Below, one piece after another: positions 50,722 through 58,439 of a stretch of DNA of 64,000 nt. Positions within the stretch are counted from its first letter, which is position 1; every line of letters begins with the position of its first letter. The notes under the pieces were generated by a model, which was not told where the DNA came from, did no database searches, and was given only the letters and a program-made list of their open reading frames with translations. The position numbers and the translations under genes are program-made. The DNA comes from Calditrichales bacterium (GTDB lineage: Bacteria > Calditrichota > Calditrichia > Calditrichales > J004): assembly GCA_015493745.1 (NCBI GenBank), contig WGCN01000036.1:1-64000 (forward strand), written 5' to 3'.

Positions 50722-52079
50722 TGGACGGCCTCCAAAAAGCCTTGAACTATCTGTTTACAGACAGGAAGAAAGCACGTTTTCAGATTTACCGTCGTCTGTT
50801 AGAAGATCAATTTGCGGAACCTCGAAAGCAGGAGACAATGCTAAAGGAGAATATTCGCACATTGCTGGATCATAGTTTTAGTCATGTGCCCTATTATAAA
50901 AAAATAATTAAAAATATGGATGTTAAAGCCACAGAATGGCAAACAGACCCTATTCGTTTTTTAAAGAACTTTCCAATTTTATCCCGACAGCAAATACATA
51001 ATAACCGGAACGAGTTGCTATCCACAGACTATCAAAAGCGCAATCCATATCCAAATGCCTCCGGCGGTTCCAGTGGTATGCCGGTTCACATTATTCAGGA
51101 TGAATTTTTTTTTGAAAATGGGATCGCCCATCAACTTCTTGCAAATCATTGGCATGGAATGGATCCTTTTGACAGTATCGTTAAAATATGGGGAGCTGAA
51201 AAGGAGACATACAGCGGACGTAAACCTTTACTTTCATTTATCAAGGATTTCCTTAGAAATCGGTACGTGCTAAATAGTTTTGACTTGTCTCCATCACGGA
51301 TGTATGAGATAATTAGGATTTTAAATAAAAAAAAACCAAAACTTATTTTAGCATATGTGGATTCAATTTATCAAATCGCCCGCTTTGCACGGGAAAAAAA
51401 TATTAGGGTTAAACCACAACAAGCCATTCACTGCGGTGCCGGAACCCTGTATGATTTTATGCGGAAGGAAATAGAGACAGTATTTCAGTGTCCGGTTTAT
51501 AATCATTATGGTACAAGAGAAATGAGTTCAATTGCCTCTGAATGCAGGGAAAAACATGGTTTGCATTTGTTTGTTCAAAATGTTTATACAGAGATAGTTG
51601 ATTCTAAAGGGAATCCTTGCCCGCCAGGCAAAGAAGGGCGGATTCTGGTAACGGGGTTAAATAATTTTTCCATGCCGCTTATTCGTTATGAGATAGGAGA
51701 TATTGGTGTTTTGGAAAACAGTGGAACATGCTCCTGTGGCTGTACCTATCCTAAAATACGAAAGGTAATCGGTCGAAGTACAGAGTTAATCAAAGCTGCA
51801 GATGGTAAAATTATAATACCAGAGTTTTTTATCCATTTAATTGGTGTAAGCTGCAATGATGGCAGTATTCATTCGTTTCAGGTTATTCAAAAAGATTTGA
51901 ATATAATAGAGGTGAAAATTGTAAAACATGAACCTTTTAAAGATTCGATTTTGAATAAAATAAAGTCAAAAATTAAAATTGTAATGGGGTCAGAATGTAA
52001 AGTGATTTTCAATTTTGTTGAAAATATTCCCAAAACCCCAACAGGTAAATACAAATACGTTATAAATGAAATGGTCTGA
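50721..52079 (+). CDS. PaaK/CapK-like AMP-dependent ligase family protein
   Basis: ASGGSSGMPVHIIQ, NHYGTREMSSIASEC, GRILVTGLNNFSMPLIRYEIGDIG, KVIGRSTELIKAADGKII. Confidence 0.88.
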   Translation: MDGLQKALNYLFTDRKKARFQIYRRLLEDQFAEPRKQETMLKENIRTLLDHSFSHVPYYKKIIKNMDVKATEWQTDPIRFLKNFPILSRQQIHNNRNELLSTDYQKRNPYPNASGGSSGMPVHIIQDEFFFENGIAHQLLANHWHGMDPFDSIVKIWGAEKETYSGRKPLLSFIKDFLRNRYVLNSFDLSPSRMYEIIRILNKKKPKLILAYVDSIYQIARFAREKNIRVKPQQAIHCGAGTLYDFMRKEIETVFQCPVYNHYGTREMSSIASECREKHGLHLFVQNVYTEIVDSKGNPCPPGKEGRILVTGLNNFSMPLIRYEIGDIGVLENSGTCSCGCTYPKIRKVIGRSTELIKAADGKIIIPEFFIHLIGVSCNDGSIHSFQVIQKDLNIIEVKIVKHEPFKDSILNKIKSKIKIVMGSECKVIFNFVENIPKTPTGKYKYVINEMV

Positions 52080-52080
52080 T

Positions 52081-53169
52081 ATGACAATGAAACGTATTGT
52101 TTTTTTTATAAATTCTTTAAAAACCGGGGGGGCTGAAAGGGTTTGTGTGACTTTAGCAAACAATTTTGTGGAAAAAGGTATACATGTTGTAATTATTGTA
52201 TTACACTTAAAAGATTCTATCCTTAAGTCTGAGTTAGATCCGAGGGTTGGAGTTATCGATCTTAAATCTGACCATGCCAGATATGCCATATTTCGATTGT
52301 ATAGATGGATTTGGAAGCTTAATCCCTCAAAAATTATTTCCTTTAGCTCTCAATTAACGGCGCTATTGGTTTTAGTTCGTTGGATTAGCCGCAATTCCTT
52401 TAAGATAATTTCACGAAATGTAACCAATCTTTCAAAGGCAAGAGGGCTACAAAAAAGTGTATGGCATAAAAATATAGTCTTTTTTTTCTTAATGAGAACA
52501 TACGCATATGTGGATAAATATATTGCGCAAACAGAAAAGATGAAGATGGATATGGTGAGAACGTTTTCGTTAAACCCGCAAAAAATAGTTGTGATACATA
52601 ACCCCGTAAATCCTAATTTACTGAAGCAATATGGAAGTAATGTGACTCGAAATAAGGAAATCTTATTTGTAGGAAGACTTTGTTCAGAAAAAGCTATTGA
52701 TGAACTGTTAAATATTTTTAAGGATTTTCATAAAGTTTTGCCTGAGTATAAGTTACGTATAGTGGGGGATGGGCCCTTGAAAGAAAGCTTACAGCAATTA
52801 GCGAGCACGCTGGGTTTTGAAGATGCTGTTATTTGGGAAGGGGCTCAAATAAAATTAGCCCCGTATTATCAACAGGCGAGGGTTGTGGTTTTGACTTCTA
52901 TTTACGAGGGGTTTCCCAACGTGCTTATCGAATCAGTCTCACTGGGCACTCCTGTTGTTGCCTACGATTGTATCAGCGGGCCATCGGAAATTATTATCGA
53001 TGGTCTGAATGGTTACCTTATTGAGAACCTAAATAAAAAAATGTTTAAGGAAAAACTTCTACAAGCTGTAAATGATAATTGGAATTATGAACTCGTAAAA
53101 GAAAGCGCCAAGGAGTTCTCTGCGGATAAGATCGCTACGGTTTATTTGAAAGAAATACAGAATGCATAA
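52081..53169 (+). CDS. Glycosyltransferase family 4
   Basis: FINSLKTGGAERVCVTLANNF, LFVGRLCSEKAIDELL, TSIYEGFPNVLIESVSLGTPVVAYDCISGPSEII. Confidence 0.92.
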   Translation: MTMKRIVFFINSLKTGGAERVCVTLANNFVEKGIHVVIIVLHLKDSILKSELDPRVGVIDLKSDHARYAIFRLYRWIWKLNPSKIISFSSQLTALLVLVRWISRNSFKIISRNVTNLSKARGLQKSVWHKNIVFFFLMRTYAYVDKYIAQTEKMKMDMVRTFSLNPQKIVVIHNPVNPNLLKQYGSNVTRNKEILFVGRLCSEKAIDELLNIFKDFHKVLPEYKLRIVGDGPLKESLQQLASTLGFEDAVIWEGAQIKLAPYYQQARVVVLTSIYEGFPNVLIESVSLGTPVVAYDCISGPSEIIIDGLNGYLIENLNKKMFKEKLLQAVNDNWNYELVKESAKEFSADKIATVYLKEIQNA

Positions 53170-54436
53170 TGAAAAGTTAAGTTTAACAGATATTTTGTCA
53201 CTGAATATCATCTCTGTGATAATTCCTGTTTCTCTCATATTATTTACATTTGGCACCGATACGAGTTTATTTTATATAAACTGGGTTGTTGGTGTTTTGG
53301 TTTTGGGCTCGGTAACCATAAGCATATTATTTATAAAGCTTAAGATTAATAAAACCAGCCTAAAGGTATTTATATTTATGAATATGTGGTTGATTTATGC
53401 TATTATTATTACACCTGTGGCTAAGAATCTCTCTTATCATATATCTTTCATTTTGTTAACAATTTTTTACAATGGATTAGGATTATACTTTATAAATAAA
53501 ATAATCGAATCTCCTCAGAGATTTGCATTAACTATTGTCGGACTTAATATATTGTGGGTGTTTATAAATACCTTTGCCATGATATTTTTTTTCCTTACTT
53601 CCGTAAATCAGGCAGATCAATCTTTTTCCGGTATTTTCGCCAATAGGAATCAGTTTGCTGTAGTTACTACTCTTCTGTTTACCTTTACGTTGTTTTATAA
53701 AAAGTATTTTCGGAGCAGCATTCCTGTTAATATTTTAATGATTATTAATATCATCATGATTTTTACCAGCTTATCGAGGAAAGGATTCATTGGAATAATA
53801 CTGATCCTGTTTTTATATAATTGGCAACGATTAAAAAGGGTTAAGAAGCTAATGGCAATCTTTGCCATTTCTATTCTGATAATTGTTACATTTATAACAG
53901 ACAATCCTCTGAAAGAAAGGTTTAAGCTCGTAAAGGAAAAAACACCCGCCTTTACTTCGGAAAGGGTTGAGTTAAGTGCTTTTGAACGTATGTGGTTGTT
54001 GATTAATGGGACAAAGTTGTTCCTTGAACATCCATTGACAGGGGTAGGTGTTAATAACTCTCTGGTTTACCTAGAAACGCCTATGCAAAAATTAGAGCGG
54101 GCCCAGGGAGACAAAATGGACAAAGAGGGCAAATATACTCATATCAATTATCTGGAAATGTTGGTAAATGCAGGCATTCCAGCCTTTATATTATACTATG
54201 TCCCAATTTTACTTATTTTTGGACGTGTTATTTCAAGAACTAAAGAATCCGATAGATACAGTATGATAGCTATCCTGCTTATTTATAAGTTATTTTTAGA
54301 TATGGCGATGGTAAGCTATTATGATTTTGCACACTCATTACTGCTGGCCTATGTGTTTTTAGCTTATTTAAAAGCGAAGCCTAATAGTGAAAATATACCC
54401 CGTCTAAATTCAACAGGTGTCCTTGCCGGTGAATAA
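53162..54436 (+). CDS. O-antigen ligase/polymerase-like membrane protein (Wzy-type)
   Basis: Polytopic; FSGIFANRNQFAVVTTLLF, SLSRKGFIGIILILF, HPLTGVGVNNSLVYLE, YTHINYLEMLVNAGIPAFILYY. Confidence 0.85.
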   Translation: MHNEKLSLTDILSLNIISVIIPVSLILFTFGTDTSLFYINWVVGVLVLGSVTISILFIKLKINKTSLKVFIFMNMWLIYAIIITPVAKNLSYHISFILLTIFYNGLGLYFINKIIESPQRFALTIVGLNILWVFINTFAMIFFFLTSVNQADQSFSGIFANRNQFAVVTTLLFTFTLFYKKYFRSSIPVNILMIINIIMIFTSLSRKGFIGIILILFLYNWQRLKRVKKLMAIFAISILIIVTFITDNPLKERFKLVKEKTPAFTSERVELSAFERMWLLINGTKLFLEHPLTGVGVNNSLVYLETPMQKLERAQGDKMDKEGKYTHINYLEMLVNAGIPAFILYYVPILLIFGRVISRTKESDRYSMIAILLIYKLFLDMAMVSYYDFAHSLLLAYVFLAYLKAKPNSENIPRLNSTGVLAGE

Positions 54437-55529
54437 AATAAAAATACTTCATTTCTTCTCTTCCTGGGAAAAGGGGGGTGCTGAAATATGGTTGCTTAGA
54501 TTTCTGGAAAAATTTATTAAAGACAATCGTTTTGAAAACCATGTCGGTGCTTTATATGCCAAGGGTGTCCTGAAGGATAAATTTAAAGCATTGGGCCTGC
54601 CTGTAATTAATCTAAATATGAAATATCTTTTCGACCCGAAAGGAATCAGTGATTTAAAGAGGTTATTAAGAACGGAACAATATGATATAATACATACACA
54701 CCTGTTAAAAACAGATTTAGTATTTCAATACGCGACCCTTAATGGAGGGGCTAAGCTTGTAACAACCAAGCATAATAATTTCTATAAAGCTGGATTTTTA
54801 AATTCGATTATCGAGAATAAAATAAACAGGAATTTTGATTATATTTTTTGTGTAAGCCGTGATGTGTATCAGGCTGTAACTCAGGCCATACGCGTTCCGG
54901 AAGAGAAAATAGGCATAGCTTATCCGATTCCTGTATCTAAGGAATCCATTCCGGTAAAGCGGTTAACTAAAGATAAGACCAGCCTGATTATAGGAACTTT
55001 GGGAAGGCTTCATCCGGTTAAAGGTTTAAAATATCTATTAGAAGCCTGGCCTCTTGTGCTAAAGAAGGCTCCACAGGCAAAGCTGTTAATTGCCGGGCCG
55101 GATAGCTATAATTATAAAAAGGTGTTGTTAAAAAAAATACAAGATAAATATATAACCGAAAGCATCAGTTGGTTGGGGGAAATTGAGGATATCCCGGCAT
55201 ATTTCTCTAAAATTGATATCTTTTGCACTCCTTCCATATCCGAAGGCTTTCCTCTTAGTGTTATCGAGGCCATGAGTGCCGGAAAACCGGTCATTGCTTC
55301 TGAAACTGGAGGCATTCCCGAGCAGGTTATACATATGCAAAACGGACTATTATTTAAAGTTGGTGATATAAATGCCATTGCAGATGCTGTTTTGTATTTT
55401 GCCAATAATCTATATAAAATAGAAGAGATGGGAAAAAAATCCATTGAGCGGGTAGTCGAAAATTTTAATATTGAAAATAGTATTGAAAAAATAAAACAAG
55501 TTTACTTGAATCTTTGCCCCGGGGAATAA
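54417..55529 (+). CDS. Glycosyltransferase family 4
   Basis: KILHFFSSWEKGGAEIWLLRFL, GTLGRLHPVKGLKYLLEAW, TPSISEGFPLSVIEAMSAGKPVIASETGGIPEQVI. Confidence 0.92.
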   Translation: MSLPVNKIKILHFFSSWEKGGAEIWLLRFLEKFIKDNRFENHVGALYAKGVLKDKFKALGLPVINLNMKYLFDPKGISDLKRLLRTEQYDIIHTHLLKTDLVFQYATLNGGAKLVTTKHNNFYKAGFLNSIIENKINRNFDYIFCVSRDVYQAVTQAIRVPEEKIGIAYPIPVSKESIPVKRLTKDKTSLIIGTLGRLHPVKGLKYLLEAWPLVLKKAPQAKLLIAGPDSYNYKKVLLKKIQDKYITESISWLGEIEDIPAYFSKIDIFCTPSISEGFPLSVIEAMSAGKPVIASETGGIPEQVIHMQNGLLFKVGDINAIADAVLYFANNLYKIEEMGKKSIERVVENFNIENSIEKIKQVYLNLCPGE

Positions 55530-55533
55530 GACT

Positions 55534-56703
55534 CTGAAAAACATAAAAATAATCCGCATTCAATCGCGCATTGTTATTGGCGGCCCCTCTTTGCAAACTA
55601 TTCTGCTTAGTAAATACTTTAACAATGATCATTATACTAGTTTATTGGTTGGTGGCGGTGAGGATACCGATGAAAAAAGTATGCGTCTGATTTTGGAAAG
55701 GGAGCAGATACCCTATCTGATACTTCCTGATATGGGAAGGGATGTGTCTCCATTTTCTGATATAGTGTCCTTATGGAAAATCTACCGGCTGTTGCGCCGT
55801 GAAAAACCTGATATTGTTCATACGCACACTGCAAAGGCAGGAGCAATTGGCCGGATGGCTGCTTTTATGGCAGGTGTGCCTGTAATTATCCATACCTTTC
55901 ACGGGCATATTTTTCATTCATATTTTCCTAAGTGGAAAAGCCGCTTGTTTTCTCAGGTAGAACGTTTCTTGTCAAAGCTATCCAATGCTATTATTGTAAT
56001 CAGCAAAAGGCAGTATAATGATATTGTCAACATTTTTAAGATTGCACCTGCACAAAAAGTATATACCATTCCATTAGGTTTTGACTGGGATGCATTTGAT
56101 AAAGAAGAAGCAGAAATAGATATCAGGAAAAAGTATAATATCCCGGAAAATAAAAAAATCATTACCATTATTGGTCGTCTCGTACCGATAAAAAATGTTT
56201 CAGCTTATATTAGGATTGTTCGTAAGATCGAAGAATTGGCCCCGGACTCTTTTCATTTCCTGATTATTGGTGATGGTGAACTTCGTGGTGACTTAGAGTT
56301 GCTAGCCCGTCAGGAAGGAATAAGTGATCATCTTACATTTACGGGTTGGTTGCATCTTTCAGCATCAGTCTACCATCAGCTTGATCTGGTTATGTTAACC
56401 TCGCTCAATGAAGGCACACCGGTAACGTTAATTGAGGCTCTCGCTTGCGGTATTCCTTGCCTGGCTACAGATGTAGGTGGTGTTGGTGATATTTTTGAAC
56501 TTTACAATAGTAAGAGTTTTATTGATCTCAACGCGCCCGGGCAGGTAGCGAAGCACGTTATTGATATATTAAAAACCGGAGAAAAACCCGATAGTGTAAA
56601 ACAATCCCGGATTCGATCTTTTTATTCAGCCAAAAGATTGGTGGTGGATATTGAAAACCTCTATCTGAAACTATTGAGTCATAATAATCAGCGGGGGAGA
56701 TAG
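55534..56703 (+). CDS. Glycosyltransferase family 4 (apparent CTG start)
   Basis: Frame open upstream of the TTG at 55591 encodes (L)KNIKIIRIQSRIVIGGPSLQTILLSKYF; GGGGAA at 55521-55526 precedes CTG at 55534. C-terminal TSLNEGTPVTLIEALACGIPCLATDVGGVGDIF. Confidence 0.85.
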   Translation: MKNIKIIRIQSRIVIGGPSLQTILLSKYFNNDHYTSLLVGGGEDTDEKSMRLILEREQIPYLILPDMGRDVSPFSDIVSLWKIYRLLRREKPDIVHTHTAKAGAIGRMAAFMAGVPVIIHTFHGHIFHSYFPKWKSRLFSQVERFLSKLSNAIIVISKRQYNDIVNIFKIAPAQKVYTIPLGFDWDAFDKEEAEIDIRKKYNIPENKKIITIIGRLVPIKNVSAYIRIVRKIEELAPDSFHFLIIGDGELRGDLELLARQEGISDHLTFTGWLHLSASVYHQLDLVMLTSLNEGTPVTLIEALACGIPCLATDVGGVGDIFELYNSKSFIDLNAPGQVAKHVIDILKTGEKPDSVKQSRIRSFYSAKRLVVDIENLYLKLLSHNNQRGR

Positions 56704-58419
56704 GTGCTTAGTTCGGTAAAAAAAATATTTCATCTAGTAATATTATTTACTTTTTTCCTATCAACATCATTCCTATTTGCTCAAAACCCGGCTTCCGTGG
56801 CGGTGCATCACCCCGTTTACGACTTTATCGACCGCATGGAAGCCCTGGACGTAACCGGTAACCTGTTAAGCGGCGCGCGGCCCCTCTCCCGGGGAAGGAT
56901 TGCCGCGATTCTCGGTGAGGTCGATAAAAAGCGCTCCATGCTTACAGCCATCGATCGCCGGAGGCTGGATGACTATCTGCTCGACTTCCGCTATGAAATC
57001 GACGCCCATAAAAAATATGATCTGATCCCCGAAGGCCAGACATGGTACAGCACATTGGCCTCCTGGGAGAACTTTAAAAAGGATGTGCGCCGCAATCTGA
57101 GTCAACCCTATCCCGAGGAGGAAAATCATCTCTTTATCTGGGAACAGGGCGACAGCAGCTTTTATATGGACTATCGTCAGCTTTTTAGCTATGACGGTCG
57201 CATCAATGGCCCCTCGCGCAACGCCAATGAGCAAACCTACCAATTCCGGGGCACGGTCGGTAACTTTTCCTTTCAATGGCAGCTCAGCACACAGGCCATT
57301 CGCGGCGCTGATCTGGAATACCGTCGGCAAGACCCCCTGCTTAAGGGCACCTTCAGTCAGGAAAGCGAAAGCGGGGCTACCACCTTTGCCGACCGTACCG
57401 GTGGTGAGCTGGCCTGGCATACACGGGCCTTCGACGTCTCCTTTGCTCAACAACCCCTGCGCTGGGGGGCGGGAGCCTCGGGGCAGTTGACTCTCTCCGA
57501 TTGGGCCGAACAGTATCCCTATATCAGTATTAATAAAAATTGGGGATGGGGGCGCTTTACCATGATCCACGGAAAGCTGCAATCCTTTCAACAGGGCGCC
57601 CTGGAAGACGGTACCCGTCTCTATCCCGATAAGTGGCTGGCCGCCCACCGGCTGGAAATTAGTCCTTTCGGCAACTTCTCCTTTGCCCTGAACGAAATGT
57701 TTATCTATGGCAACCGCTATGCCGACTGGAGCTATCTTTTTCCTCTCAATTTCTACCGCGCCGTGCAACACAAACTGCGCGACCGGGACAATGCCACCAT
57801 TGCCCTGGACGCTAAATGGATAGTCCTGCCCGGTGTTAAACTATACGCAACCATTTTTCTGGATGAAATGAAGTTCGATAGCCTGGGCACCAACTGGTTC
57901 GGCAACAAGCAGGCCCTGCAAACGGGACTGGATTGGTATGACCCCCTGGGCTGGGCCAACAGCCGCTTCACCGCCGAATATGTGGCTATCATGCCCTGGG
58001 TTTATACCCATAGGTTTGCCGTTAATCGTTATGAGTCCGATGGACGCTCCCTGGGGTACTGGGCGGGGCCCAACAGTGAGGTGCTCTACTTTAAACTGGA
58101 AAACGAGCCCCATGCCCGTTTACGGCTGGGGGTAAGCTGGCGGCAGTTAAAAAAAGGGCACAACACGGAAAATGAAAATATAGGCGGCAATATCCTGCAG
58201 GGGCGCAGCCTGTTACTGGGCACGCAAACCGAGCCCCGGGAAAAGCGCTACTTTCTGGAAGGTGATCTGGAAATACGCCGCGAACTGACTTTGATGGCCC
58301 GGTATGAAATTTTCAACGATTTATATCTGTCCGCTTCGTATATTTTTACCCACGGGGAGCGGAAACAGATCAACGAAAACTATCAGTCCCTGCACTTCGG
58401 TTTCCTGTTTGATTACTGA
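56704..58419 (+). CDS. Outer-membrane beta-barrel, capsule-assembly Wzi-like protein
   Basis: Signal peptide; HHPVYDFIDRMEALDVTGNLLSGARPLSRGRIAAIL; aromatic-rich alternating strands; terminal LHFGFLFDY. Confidence 0.75.
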   Translation: MLSSVKKIFHLVILFTFFLSTSFLFAQNPASVAVHHPVYDFIDRMEALDVTGNLLSGARPLSRGRIAAILGEVDKKRSMLTAIDRRRLDDYLLDFRYEIDAHKKYDLIPEGQTWYSTLASWENFKKDVRRNLSQPYPEEENHLFIWEQGDSSFYMDYRQLFSYDGRINGPSRNANEQTYQFRGTVGNFSFQWQLSTQAIRGADLEYRRQDPLLKGTFSQESESGATTFADRTGGELAWHTRAFDVSFAQQPLRWGAGASGQLTLSDWAEQYPYISINKNWGWGRFTMIHGKLQSFQQGALEDGTRLYPDKWLAAHRLEISPFGNFSFALNEMFIYGNRYADWSYLFPLNFYRAVQHKLRDRDNATIALDAKWIVLPGVKLYATIFLDEMKFDSLGTNWFGNKQALQTGLDWYDPLGWANSRFTAEYVAIMPWVYTHRFAVNRYESDGRSLGYWAGPNSEVLYFKLENEPHARLRLGVSWRQLKKGHNTENENIGGNILQGRSLLLGTQTEPREKRYFLEGDLEIRRELTLMARYEIFNDLYLSASYIFTHGERKQINENYQSLHFGFLFDY

Positions 58420-58439
58420 CATACGGGTAGATACGTCTT

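Noticed and set aside
50693-50875. 60-aa + ORF spanning the capA/capK junction
   Set aside because: Out-of-frame overlap with two strongly supported genes; no RBS or motif.
51327-51335. A9 homopolymer in the CapK-like gene as a phase-variation switch
   Set aside because: A tract of the same length occurs in rimP (near 19653-19661) and A8 runs in other genes, so poly-A is not specific to surface genes.
56866-57771. 301-aa minus-strand ORF opposite the wzi-like gene
   Set aside because: No motif, and the + strand has a signal peptide plus beta-barrel pattern.
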